Below are positions 11,132 to 23,343 of a stretch of DNA of 64,000 nucleotides, one piece after another. A model generated the notes under the pieces. The model was not told where the DNA came from. It made no database searches and saw only the letters and a program-made list of their open reading frames with translations. How positions within the stretch are numbered: the stretch's first letter is position 1; each line of letters opens with the position of its first letter. The position numbers and the translations under genes were made by a program. This DNA comes from Anarhynchus alexandrinus (taxonomy: Eukaryota > Chordata > Aves > Charadriiformes > Charadriidae), in contig VUYV01000045.1 of assembly GCA_008711295.1 (NCBI GenBank), positions 563,889 through 627,888 on the forward strand, read 5' to 3'.

Positions 11132-14100
11132 TACTATATAGTGCTGGGACTCACGGCACCCATGTGGCACTGAGGTACAATTCTTAATGCATTTTATATC
11201 CTGGATAACGAGAGAGTTTTACCAGTGTACCTGAGCGATAAGGCATGCGTTTTTGCGCCTGGTTGCAGGTGAAGAAGATGCAAGTCCTCCTGGGTTTGGG
11301 GGAATAGAGCTGCTGTGGAAGGGGAAAACTAAACTGACTATATGTACTGTCTATCTAACGGGAACCCTACAACAAATGGGGCTGTCAGCTGTGCTTGTGT
11401 TTCCTGGGAAACTGAGCAGAATTTGCAGTCTTTGCCCTGAGCTGGTTGGATCACTCCAGCAGCGACCCCAGCCAGTCAGGGAAGCAGGACCTTGAGTGGG
11501 AATCATAGAGTAAGCCAAGCAAAAGTTGTATTTGCACATTTATTATAATCTTATTCTGTGTCTCAGGAAAACAATGGTTCTCGAAAGAGTACTGAGGCAA
11601 CCAAGCAACCGTGATCTGCCTGTGCAATATTGTGACAAAGAGAGCCAATGTAATCCCTGGATGTTGAAACAGGGAAACAGCATGAAGGATTGAGAAGAGT
11701 GCTCCAAGTATACCAGCACGGAAAATACTGTTTCTCTTGTCTATTATTTTAGAAGGATGTTGAAAAGCTGAAAAACAGAGACAAAAAGTACTTGAAATCT
11801 GGAAAGTCTAAGAGAGCACAGGATCTCTGTTTTATCAAACTTTCAAACCTTGATGACAGCTTTAAAGAATTTTTACAGAAGCTTAGGCACATACTTAAAT
11901 ATTTTGCTGAACTGTGTTCACAGTCATTACACAGCAGCAATGCATCTTCCTTTTTTTCTGCACCCCTTCTTGTATTAATCAGATACCCTTCTTTACAGGA
12001 CATGATTTTCTCTTGGATATGAATATTCCAACCAATCTCCCAGCAGGGTAAGAGAGGAAGAGAGAACAGATGGAGTTTAAAGAGTACAGCCAGATTTTAA
12101 TTAGCATCTTTGAGTAACCACAATACTACTAGATTATAATGAACTGGAAATGGATTTGATCTTGCAATAGGTGTATTTTAATGATGAAGTGGTATGGTTC
12201 TGTCTACATTAAGTTTTCTAAACTCTCCATTTTTGTTCCCAAAGTACTGTTGCTGCTGGTATCCTTAGACACACTAGGGAAGGCAAGTGTCCAACATTTT
12301 TGATGTTGAATCACTTATTCCAACTAGGATTGTAGAAAATGTTATTTGAAAAGGTTGCAGAGCTATTGAACTGCAGAGTGGCTCCCAATGTGGCTGAATG
12401 CTGTGGCAATGGACTGATGTCAGTGATTTGCAGATTTTTAGACTTTCTTTTTTTATATTGAGAAAAGCCAATTATGATAAATAATTTAAAATTGTGTCTG
12501 GAATATAGGCAAAAGATATTTTGTAACAACTGTCAAACAATAAAGTGTTATTTTGAACTCAGTACTCTTTTTTTTCTATTTTCTTTTTGCCACTTGTGCA
12601 TTCAGAATAATGAATATTGTATATGGTAGTTTGCCTGGGGCTCTTTCAATGTACCAGAAGGATTCCTGTATGGAAAATGACTGCTGTTGCTAAGTAGCCA
12701 CAAGAAGAAAATTGCACAATTGGAAAATATGTCTTAGGGGAAAATATTTTTTATTTATTTATTAAACCACTTAGAGTGGCTTTCAGACTATTTTGACTAT
12801 TCCTACCACTTCTCAGTGCAGTTTCATATGGTTCAGCTGCAGATCCTCCAGTGAAATGCTGAGACAGATGAGTGGATTATATCTTCTCATATGCTTTCAT
12901 CTCTGTTTAACATAAAGCATTTCCATTGATACTTACCACCTTTGAGCAGCAAAGGTAAGATTGCACGGTTGGCTGGCAGGAATATCAGTTGAACAGTTTT
13001 TGGTTTTCAAAAGTTGCCTTATTTCAGCTCCAGATGTCTCAGTTTTGTCAGAAGTTCAGATCCTGCAAAATTACATTGTACATAGTAGTGGCCTTTGAGT
13101 CATGCATTTTATTGATGGATGATATTCAATGAGGAAACACACGTAGTTAGATCAAGAAATTACAAACCATTATCTCTTCTAAGTTTCAGCTGGCTCTATT
13201 ACTAAACTGGTATGTGTTGGACAAACTCTGCAACTTCCCCGTGTTGTATAAGGAAAAATATTCCTAACATTTAATGTTTATAAACAGTTCTGAGAAGACT
13301 GTTTAGTGCTAGCGTATAAATTGTACTGTGAGATTGGGTGGGGTGTTATGCACTTACAGGATGTATATGAGATTGGGACATAGGGAAGTGAAAATTTTTG
13401 GATATGTCAGACACAAAAGGGTCATGGATGAATGTTTTTTATGGATTACTGCAGCACAGTTTAGTGATGACAAGTAAACAAACTAGCGGCAAGCTAGCCA
13501 TTGTTTTTAGTGGTATTACAGCACTGCTCTTATGATATAACAGCCAAGTTCTGCAATTACATATACAACATAAAACTAAGCTAAGCTCTGGGTGATGTGG
13601 CAGATTCACTTGAGAATTCCTTAGGTTTTATCACTCACCAAAATATCAAAGTTATCCTGGTAGTTTAGGCACAAAAATAACCATTAGTTAAATATTTGTC
13701 AGGAAGCTAGTCATTAGTGAGGATAAATATTCTGGTGAAAAATAGTTTGTTTTTCATTTGGAACACCGTAATTCATGTAAATGTAATACCTTAACCCCTC
13801 TGCCCAGAAAATATGAGAACGCTTTGTAATTGCCTTCCTATGTTCTGAATGGAAGAGTTGCAAGTGTTAGTATCATTATTATCTAGGACCATAATGAAAA
13901 TGTGGAAACTATGTTTCTTTGACCTCACACTTAGATATGCGTTCAAGGAAGGATGTGTCCAAAGAGAGTTATCAGAAGTATAGATCCTGTTTTCTATCTA
14001 ACGATTTTGATCTAGTGATCTAATGAGCATTTTTCCAGACTCTGTCTCTTTCACAGGCAGAAATTTTGCCTTAATGCCAGCGAGGGATGGCTACAGACCC

Positions 14101-16199
14101 TGTCCCCAGTAGGCTTCTGAACCTGCTTTTCTCTCTTGGTGCTGTGGGTTCTCCATAGCATGTGCACTTTGCATGAACCTGTTTGAGTTCAAATAGACCC
14201 CAAGAGAAATCATGTCTTCCTGTCTTCTTGAGGTTGCATATTACAGTGTTCATCTAAGACTTATTTGGTGAGTTTTATATGAAAGCAGACTTTGAATAAA
14301 GCACAAATAGTACTGGGAGCAGGACCAAAATGCAAATTTTCCTTTTCCCCAGTGAAATTTCTAACCACAAGGCTATAGTCTTGCTTCTACTTGTACTTTC
14401 ATCACTTAAAACCAAAATAAAATAAGCAACTAACTTTTGTTAAGCTTTCTTTTGGTGTTTTTCTGTGTGTTAGACATACTCAGTGCTCCTTCCAAATTGT
14501 CCGTAGAGAATTTTAATGCTGTTCGGCCTCTTTTTCATATCCCAGCCTGTCTTAGTCATGAAACTAGGCAGCCAGCCGCTAAGGGAGGACAGCCTCAGTG
14601 CTGTGCCAAAGGAGAAAAGCAACCACATGCAGGACTTTCAGATGAAGCAGGGAGGTGTTTAATGACTTCAGGCTCCTCCAGGGGTCCTCAGAGTTGGTTT
14701 GATGGGTCTTCTTGGATCCCAGTTTTGGATTTAATGAAGGGAATGGATAGGGACCGAGTGTTAGGTAGTTCTTCTGATAAGAGAATGGCCCCTAGACCAT
14801 GCAGTGAAGCTTCAAGAAACCAGGTTCAGAACGAGCAAAAGGAAGTAATTTCACACACAGGAGGGATTTGTGAGTTTCCTTGACAAAGGTTGTTATGGAT
14901 GCAAACAGTTGGTACAGGTTGAAGGGAGAATGAAAACAACTTGGAAGATAGTTGTTAAAAATAGCTGATAAAAACTAGGAGAATTTATGGGAGAAATATC
15001 ACATATACTTGTCCTGTTCTTTCTCTTCACTGAGCACTCATTTGTAGCAGCTATTGCTGGAGATGGAATTACAGAGCTATAGTGATCCTGGGTCTGAACC
15101 AATGTGGCTGTTCTTTTTTGCACCTCCTCCAGTCCACTTCCAGTCACCTCAGTCCATTGTGTTTCTAGCTAGTTGTGCTCTTGCTATTAGTTCTGCAGAC
15201 CCATTTATGCAACATGACTGAGTAAAGGTTTCAAATTTTAGGTACCAGTTTTCAACTAGTCAGTGTATTCCCTTTGTATGCTTGATAATCATGTTCCTTC
15301 ATATAGTGAATGCAAACCATGTAAGGTTAGTAGATCTGAGCCTCCCTGGCGTCTCTAACACTACACTTGCGATCGTTCTGGAGAATGAGTAGAGTGACTA
15401 AAATATCTTATAGTTTGGTTTGAATAGCATATCTTTCAGTCAATTGCAGATGATCAGTAAGTCTCCAAAGGAAATATGAATCAATGTGAATAATTTAATG
15501 CAAAATATTGACAGCAACCTGGAAAGGGAAAATTGATGCTTCTATTCTGCCTTTGATTCATGAAATGGAAAGACCATGGAAGAGAACTCTATACCAAATT
15601 TCAATTTGAAAATTATCAAAATTTGCTATTTTAAAAGTAAAATATGTTGATAATACAAGGCAAAACCAGATTGCATTTGGAAAGCTAATCATGGATATAT
15701 CTGTTTCAAAAATGAAAGCATTCATGAAAATACTTGTGTTAATTATATATATATTTTTTAAGGTGGATAGGCACTATGATCAATTCGTGTTTTGAAAAGC
15801 TGTCTTTAATTGATATGGGGTAGGAGTTAAATACGAAGAATGTATGTTAAATTTATTCGGAGTTCCATATAGGAAGTCGTAATAAAGCACATACTAGAAG
15901 AAAGACCTTAACAACTGGAAGCACAATCTGCCTATGGCAGGTTCTGAACACAGTAGGCCACACTTTGCCTGAAAGTACAGACATGAAAGGTACACGTAAC
16001 AAGAGATAAAGGAAAGCCTTTTATCATGCTGGTACAGAGATTCTTAATGTGAGAGAGCTTCTATAATAAATAACACTTTTGCCTCTGTTTATGGGTAAGC
16101 TATGCTGGCAAATTATTCTGATTCATCTTTTGCTATTTAAGTATAAAAAGGGCATGACTAGAAAGTTTATAGCTTTTTCCCCCCCAGACAGACCTCTCA

Positions 16200-16322
16200 G
16201 AGTTGTATACACATATATATGTATAAATATGAACTGTTGTGCTACTACTGATATACACATACATACATATATTATATACAGACATATATACACACATACT
16301 ATACATATATGTGTATATATGT
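16200..16322. repeat. AT-rich microsatellite with ACATATAT/ATACATAC words
   Basis: Irregular alternation of (TA)n, (CATA)n and (CACATA)n words, for example tacacatatatatgtat and catacatacatatatt. The purine-pyrimidine alternation makes parts self-complementary, so it could form cruciforms and is prone to length change. Confidence 0.85.
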
Positions 16323-17626
16323 CTATCAACGGAAGCACGATGGCCCATGAGATGTAACTGCCAGTTGCCCACACATAGCTGCTCCAGAGATCACGGGTCT
16401 CCTCTAACTACTTGGTTGCATATACCAGCCTCATGTAGTGTCTTGGGTATCCTCGAGTGACCCAAAGGACATGAAAAGGCTATATTTAGGCTACTGAATT
16501 GCATTCAAAATGATTGTTGTTAAGTGTTACATATAGCAGATTGTTAGCTACATGGATTGTATGGTATTTTTTTATTGGTCTGAAGGAACTTCTGTGGTCC
16601 CAGAAGGAAGCACTACTAACTTGGCCTGGTATTATACCCACGGAAGGATACAATTTCTAAGTTTTTGCAGGAATATTTGCAAGTGGGTAAAACAAAGGTC
16701 ATGCAGATTAGCTTAACTATTCCTCTAAGCAATGTGGATGAAACCACCCGTGCAGGTTGGCTCTGCTCACTTTTTTCTTCAGACTTCTCATCAGTAGAAG
16801 ACACTGATGTAAAAAAGCCCAAAAATTCAAAGATTCAGAGGTCTGTCTTTCATGTTATAAGATGACCCAGAATGTTGAAGAAAATAAAAATAAGAGTTTG
16901 TAAACACTTAGATATTGAAATTTAAGACTATTGAACAACACTTTAGCATTTTCAAAGTGTTCTCGATGTGTTACGAATATAAAAGTTGGTTTTGTTTTGT
17001 AATGTTTTGTGACTGTTCATATCTAGCAACGCTGACTTCTTGTGGTTTCCCTTAAAATATGGATCATTAAATTAATTAATGGCTGGTTTCTGTGATATTA
17101 CACGTGCTTCCATCTCTTTGAGATGAGATTCTAGTATCTGAAGTTTTACACTGGGATTGTTCTTTCTGTTCTCTTCTGATTACTTCTTTCCTACTTATGT
17201 TTTTAACCAATGTGAGCCTAGAATGCTTTATTTGAGAAAATGCTTCACACTTCAAGTTGGTTGTGCTGTAGTTTCAATCAGGAAGGATGAGTTAGTGGAG
17301 CTGCTTTGGTTTAGGAGAAAGGAAGATAGTGACATGAAGCTATTAAGTAACTTATACAAAATATGAAGTAAATGGCTTGGATCTCATGCCCTTGTATCTG
17401 TCCTGTGTAGGCCAGATGTATTGACTTGCAAACCCTATTGCAAGACAGGCGTTTGGGGTTTTTAGAAAGGCGGAAAAAAATAGTATGTTAGAAGGCTTTG
17501 GCTATTTTCAGAATTTTTGTAGAGTGCTAAGCTCTGCGCCCTGTTTTATTACAATGTTGGTAGCTATAAATTTTTTTAAGCACTCAACTCCATGTTGATA
17601 TTTTTTAACATATTTAGGTGTAAATA

Positions 17627-17654
17627 AATAAAATACTATAAATAAAATACTATA
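17627..17654. repeat. Exact 14-base tandem duplication
   Basis: aataaaatactata occurs twice in direct succession (17627-17640 and 17641-17654), with no difference between copies. This suggests a recent slippage event. Confidence 0.9.
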
Positions 17655-20319
17655 GGATCAGGTAGCTCTTGCCTGTAAATCTTTTCTTGAAATATGATGT
17701 GTTTTGATAGAAAGCCTGTTTTATTTTTGCCAAATATGATTATAAAGTTACTGCACCTATTAAATTAAAGGAAGAGAGCGTGAAGTGCGAAAGGATAAAT
17801 TTTGTCGCTGCTCTATAAAATGAACAAGTTTATCTAGAATGTGTTTAAAATGGTAAGGTTATTCTGTTTTCCTTCAAGGACTTAGATCCATGAGAGTGAA
17901 AGAAGATAAACGTTCCTGGACAGAGGTGTTATAGCGTATCCTTAGTCATTACTGACAATAGATGGGAGATTAAAATAAATGACAGTTTATTCCTTCAAAA
18001 CAGAAAAACTGAGCACTTGAAAAAATAAAAATAATTCAACTTTGCTGGAGCTCAGACATTGCTGCTAGAATAACTTTTATGGGTTTTTTTTTTGCTTAGA
18101 TTTGTTGAATGTAAACAATCAGTGAGAGATTCTTGTCACAAAATTAACTGTTAGTTCTGTCAGTGAGGATCTGTAACAACATTTGTTCCTGTATTTCCTC
18201 AGAATCAACATTTCAAAGCAGAAATAGTATAAAGTAATACTACCTAGCAGTGGATTTTTGTTTTCTTTTAATAATAAGGGCTATATAATTTTAACATAGC
18301 ATTGTTGAATATTTATTAATGGGTAATCCTATTAATTTTACAGGGATTATTTATTAATTGATTTTAAGTGAGGACACAGTCATGCTCATCATGCAAATTT
18401 GTCAGTTACTTCTTAAGTTTAGATAAAGTCCATTCAGTTTTATCAAGGGTGGTTTTATGCTGTTTGGATACCTCAGATATAATAAGTAGCCATCTGCATT
18501 CAGCATATGTTTCTGTTTTGTCACAAAGAAGATGTAGATTTTTTGTAACAGTGCTTTTATTTTTCATATAAAGGTATGGTTTATGTTATTTGATTATGAA
18601 CAATGAATAGCCAGTTAAGAATACTATGTGCGGAAGAGTGGGTTGAACTGCCTGGGAAAATAAGCTGTGCCTGAAGTCATACAACGAGAATTTCCACTGG
18701 TAAAATTATGTGCTTGAAAATTTTGGAGTGTGGATCCCACACAGTTCAGTTGGTGATATCTTTACAGGTCATCAGTGTTCAATGTATATTGTGGACTGAT
18801 AAGCAACCATTTTTGTATATCGCCCAAGATACAACCTGACAACCATTACAGTCTCTGAGCACGCATAGCATCTACGCTTGACTTGAAACTGCTGTAATAT
18901 TGTTAAGCATAGTCAAATTACATAATATGAATGAACCTAACTCATGTCTCATTTCTAAAACTGATAAAACTGGTTTATGGTATAAGCTCAAGAAAAACAC
19001 CTGCTCAAGTAAATTCCAGGTACTTGCCCTAAAATCCTTATTTTGATAAAAATATTTCAGAACCACACACAGAAGTTCAGTGGATCAGTCTCTCAAAAAT
19101 GGTTCACTGAAACATTTGTAAAACACTACAAACTAATTTTCATCCAAACTAGAACTGTGAATAATATAGGATCAAATTTTGCATGGAAAGGGTAACTTTC
19201 ACATCTGCTTCCAAATGCTTTATTGATGTATACTATGTGTCAGGACCCAGACTATATAAGAAAAGACATCCTATTGGTTTTTTATATCTGAAGACTGGAA
19301 CATGGGGATTTTGTTGGGGTACTTTTTAGTGCATTTAGGTAGAATGCTATGTGATACTCATTCTGTTATTTGGAAGACTAAAATATATTGCAAGGATTGC
19401 TGGTAAAAGTATAGAAGTGGTGCTCAGTGAGTAGTCATGGGTGTTATGCATGAGCTTTCTGGGTGGTGCAGGTTTTGCAGACTGGAGTTCATACTGCAGC
19501 TTTGGAGCTCTTCTGGTTAATGACCAGTGACCATATGATGGTGGAAAGCAAGGACAAGTATTTTTCTCCTTCAGTAGCAAATGCAGGCTTTCATTGATAT
19601 GATACTTAGTGTTCTTGTAATTTGATCTACTCATGTTCAATCTTTCTCTGAAAAACAGAAACATAGACATACAGGAATTGCTGCTATATTAAAGCAAAGA
19701 GTTGATCTGTCAGCTGTAGTATTTTGCCTCCGTCAGCCTTGTAAATCCTATGTGAAACTACCTTTAACTCTGAAGAAAAAAAATATCTCAATATTCTGGA
19801 TGAACAATTCTTGATCTTTCTGTCCCTCAACCTGTAATTTTTAATTATTGAAAATAACAGTGTATTTTATCTCACTTTTAAAAATTGAATAGTATATATT
19901 CTAGATAAATAGTCTTTTCTAGTAAAAAAAAATTCAGGACTCACTGGAATTGAGTCAAATAATTCTAGTAGTAATTATGTATATTATTCTTTGTCTAATT
20001 ATTATTCTAAATATTTAGAAGTTCCTCTTAAAAGTGGTTTATCTTGCTGCTTGGGTTTTTGCATAGAAATGTGGGAAAAAATGAACTGAAAATCCTCATA
20101 AAAACTTGTGAAAAGCAAAATACTTCTTGATCTTCATCAGGGACCATTTTTTCTTTTGCAAACATTGACTCTTTAGATAAAACCAAATTATTTGTTAAGG
20201 AGAACATAGTATAATACAGATAACAGAAAATAAATAAGCCATCTAATAGCTATATATAATCCATGGCCTATTTGATTCATTTTCATCATGACCAGTGTGA
20301 ATGTGTGGTGGACAAAAGT

Positions 20320-20725
20320 CACGGAACCACAGAATGATAGGGTTGGAAGGGACCTTCAGAGATCATCTAGCTCAACCCCCCTGCCAAAGCAGGTTCACCC
20401 ACAACAGGTTGGACAGGAATGCATCCAGGTGGATTTTAAATATGTCCAGAGAAGGAGAACTCCACACCCTCTCTGGGCAGCCTGTTCCAGTGCTCTGTCA
20501 CCCTCAAGGTAAAGCAGTTTTTCCTCATGTTGAGATGGAATTTCCTGTGTTCCAGCTTGTGCCTATTGCCCCTCGTCCTGTTGCTGGGTTCCACTAAGAA
20601 GAGTCTGGCCCTATCCTCTTAACACCCACCCTTTAGAAATTTATAAGCATTGATGAGATCCCCTCTCAGTCTTCTCTTCTCCAGGCTAAACAGACCCAGG
20701 TCTCTCAGCCTGTCAGTTCGCATCC
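20320..20725 (-). mobile_element. CR1 LINE fragment, minus strand, 3' end
   Basis: The plus strand shows the reverse complement of a CR1 3' end: 'agggttggaagggaccttca' followed by 'gatcatctagctcaac', 'ctgggcagcctgttccagtg', 'tgtgttccagcttgtgccta' and 'aagaagagtctggccctatc'. The element's 3' end is at 20320 and it is 5'-truncated near 20725. Indels break the reading frame. It is of the avian type and moderately diverged. Confidence 0.95.
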
Positions 20726-20790
20726 TTACTGCTCTGGCTTGTTCTCTTTGAGTGCACTTAACAAAGTGGTCTCCCTCTTCGCTCTGGCCA

Positions 20791-20839
20791 CATGCTCCTG
20801 CAGCTTCTTCTGAGCTGGCTCGAGAGCTGCAGGAGCATG
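20791..20839. repeat. Perfect 15-base inverted repeat, 19-base loop
   Basis: Left arm CATGCTCCTGCAGCT (20791-20805) and right arm AGCTGCAGGAGCATG (20825-20839) are exact reverse complements. The arms are GC-rich, so a stable hairpin is expected in either strand. It lies about 65 bases beyond the 5' end of the CR1 at 20320-20725. Confidence 0.85.
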
Positions 20840-21458
20840 TTACTTACCCTTCAGAAAACAAAGAAAGCTTTTTGCTAATGTCAGTCTCCAGACTGGAAAC
20901 ATGGAAAGAGCAGGAATGCAAAGGTGGGAGGAGGGGTACCACCATTTTTTGTCAACGGTTCACTGCTAAATCACATGAGCGGTACTGCAAAACTATTCTT
21001 TTTAAAACCCTGGCAACCACAAAGGATTGACTTTCTGGGCTGGCTCTCAGGAAGCTGAATTCCCTGAACACTGAAACAGGGATGTGTTTCCTCTGTGCCT
21101 TGCAAATGCTTCCTTGACCATTCCAAGCCAGAAAGTGTGTGGCAACTCACGGTGCACGCTCGTCATGCTGAACCTGCCGGGAGTGAGGCATGCCCAGGCT
21201 TTAACAGTCTGCATTGCTCTTGAACTTTGGCACCTAACAAGCAGGTTGCAAACCAATCTTTTGGATCAAACTTAAAAGCCGGGGGCTTTAGCTATAAACA
21301 TAAATCAAATACACCCAAGATTATTCTCAGGCAGCTGGACCAATTATCCTGGAATAGCTTGTGCTAACAGTTTCCATGAGGCAGTGGATGGATGAGAACT
21401 AAATAATAGGAATGGTCCTGTAATTTTTTAGTGTCTCAGACAAGCTCAGGAATAGTTT

Positions 21459-21495
21459 GGGGTAGTGTTGTTTGGCACGTGCCAAACTTACCCCA
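21459..21495. repeat. 18-base perfect palindrome with E-box, inside a longer imperfect one
   Basis: GTTTGGCACGTGCCAAAC at 21470-21487 is a perfect palindrome centred on CACGTG, the canonical E-box/CLEAR-type core. Outside it, GGGGTA (21459-21464) pairs with TACCCC (21489-21494) after an asymmetric internal loop, extending the hairpin. Confidence 0.8.
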
Positions 21496-21660
21496 GGGAA
21501 TATTGTGACAACTAATAGCACAATTGCAGAGAGTCTGCAGGTATGTCGTATTTTCACTAAAATAGAAGCAGCCTGGAGTTTTGTCTACCTGTAGCTTACT
21601 AAAGGCAGTACTTCCCCGAGGAAGACACTTTCAGCATCTTCATTGTCACTTCTTCATTGC

Positions 21661-21687
21661 TCAGCCACCTCTGATGAAGGTGGCTGA
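21661..21687. repeat. Perfect 10-base hairpin, 7-base loop
   Basis: TCAGCCACCT (21661-21670) and AGGTGGCTGA (21678-21687) around the loop ctgatga. Confidence 0.7.
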
Positions 21688-22599
21688 CAATGGCCTCTGT
21701 GTGCTAACCTCCTTGTAGGGGTTCCAGCCTTCCTGCTGCCATTCACTGTGTCACCGTGTTGGTTCTGGGCTGTAATGTGTCACTATAGCTCTAATGATGC
21801 CAGGGTTACTTGTACTCAGGGGAGGAGAACCAATACAGTGGGGAGTCTACCAAGTGTTTTTGTTGCCTGTCAAGAAGCGGGGAGCATACCTATCCGATTT
21901 GAAGAAGTGAGGTAGAAAGAATTGTGCAATATTACTGCCTGAATTAGTTCATATATTACACAGTACAGACATAGTAACTTGGTATACAAAGCAATATAAC
22001 CGTATTAGCGTTAAGCCATCTGTGAGACAGGGGTTAATCATCCAGAGGATGGCACCATGCTGGCAGCGGTCTTTCTTCCCATTCCAGAGCTGAGACATGT
22101 AAAGATGGCTTGGAAGTCCATGTATCAGTTGTCCTAGTATAGTACAGGTCTGCTCTTTCTCTCTATGATGTTGCACAAGCGACGCATTACTGAGGTTATG
22201 ATTATGGCAAGATCTCATTTAGGAATTATTAGGAATAAACCTATCTGTTAGTTACACAACAAAAACTTAAGTTTCTCGATATTTCTCCAGGCAAGAAAAA
22301 TTACTTACAAAAATTTAAATTAATTTACTGTAGGTGTAAGAAGTCTGTGGTAGCAGTGTTTGCAGCTGTAACCTCACATCCTTGGAAAAATGGCAACTAG
22401 TTAATATTAAGTCTGGTTTTCCTATAGTTTCAAATCAACTCAAATATCAATGTTCTTATATTAGACAACTCGAACGTCAATGATTGCTGTTCATTGTTTT
22501 TACTTTTTTAATTCATTACTGATAGCTAATAACTTCTTCTGTGGCTTGTGGACCATTGTGCTAAATGAGTATGTGGAACTGTATATTTCACACCCCTTG

Positions 22600-23343
22600 A
22601 GGAACAGGAACCCATGCAATGCTGTGGTCTTGGGGAAGAGGGGCTGGAAAGCTGCCCAGCGGAGAAGGACCTGGGGGTGTTCGTTGACAGCCAGCTGAAT
22701 ATCAGCTGGCAGTGTGCCCAGGTGACCAAGAAGGCCAATGGCATCCTGGCTTGTATCAGGAATAGTGTGGCCAGCAGGACTAGGGAAGTGATTGTCCCCC
22801 TGTACTTGGCACTGGTGAAGCTGCACTTCGAATACTGTGTTCGGTTTTGGGTCCATCACTGCTAGAAAGACACTGCGATGCTGGAGCATGTTCAGAGAAG
22901 GGCAACGAAGCTGGTGAGGGGTCTAGAGCACAAGTCTTATGAGGAGCAGCTGAGGGAAGTGGGGTTGTTTAGCCTGGAGAAAAGGAGGCTCAGGAGAGAC
23001 CTTACTGCTCTCTACAACTACCTGAAAGGAGGTTGTAGTGAGGTGGGTGTTGGTCTCTTCTCCCAAGTAACAAGTGATAGGACAAGAGGAAATGGCTTCA
23101 AGTTGCCCCAGGGGAGGTTTAGACTGGTTATTAGGAAAAACTTCTTCACTGAAAAGGTTGTCAAGCATTGGAACAGGCTGCCCAGAGAAGTGGTTGAGTC
23201 ACCATCCCTGGAGATATTTGAAAGACGTGTAGATGTGGTACTTAGGGAAATGGTTTAGCTGTGGACTTGACAGTGCTAGGTTACTGGTTGGACTCAGTGA
23301 TCTTAAAGGTCTTTTCCAACCTAAACTATTCTATGATTCTATG
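22600..23343 (+). mobile_element. CR1 LINE fragment, best-preserved copy in the window
   Basis: About 745 bases of the CR1 3' region: the end of the reverse-transcriptase domain and the following C-terminal region of ORF2, then the short 3' UTR and the tail 'gtcttttccaacctaaacta' with ttctatga octamers ending at 23343. It is 5'-truncated near 22600. The low level of damage (a single in-frame stop in over 200 codons) makes it the youngest-looking copy here. The ORF2 remnant is listed separately. Confidence 0.96.
22614..23258 (+). pseudogene. CR1 ORF2 C-terminal remnant with one in-frame stop
   Basis: Two open stretches (22614-22865 and 22878-23258) lie in the same frame and are separated only by a TAG at 22863-22865. 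Visible CR1 motifs in order are [73 protein letters not shown] and [13 protein letters not shown]. The frame ends at a TAG at 23256-23258, which is the usual ORF2 end. No endonuclease and no complete polymerase core is present, so it cannot encode an active enzyme. Confidence 0.9.

Larger units (their letters stand above)
8471..20319. other. Long intergenic stretch, no gene recognised
   Basis: Nearly 12 kb of AT-rich non-coding sequence. I recognise no exon, RNA gene or intact mobile element. Small features are two adjacent inverted repeats at 11089-11131, an AT-rich palindromic microsatellite at 16200-16322, a 14-base exact duplication at 17627-17654, and scattered T-runs (for example near 9450 and 10233). 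Short open frames here have no familiar domain and fit chance expectation. Confidence 0.5.
20726..22599. other. Intergenic with several inverted repeats
   Basis: No coding gene recognised. This stretch is somewhat richer in G+C than its surroundings and holds three separate perfect inverted repeats (20791-20839, 21470-21487, 21661-21687), each listed. The density of short inverted repeats over less than 1 kb is unusual for the window. Confidence 0.5.

Noticed and set aside
14437..14883. 148-codon open frame with a hydrophobic start resembling a signal peptide
   Set aside because: The rest is low in familiar motifs, no homologous family is recognised, and there is no splice or promoter context. 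It fits a chance open frame in a slightly GC-richer stretch.
22690..22710. 9-base perfect inverted repeat GCCAGCTGA-ata-TCAGCTGGC
   Set aside because: It lies inside the CR1 at 22600-23343 and is explained by a few changes to the CR1 sequence.
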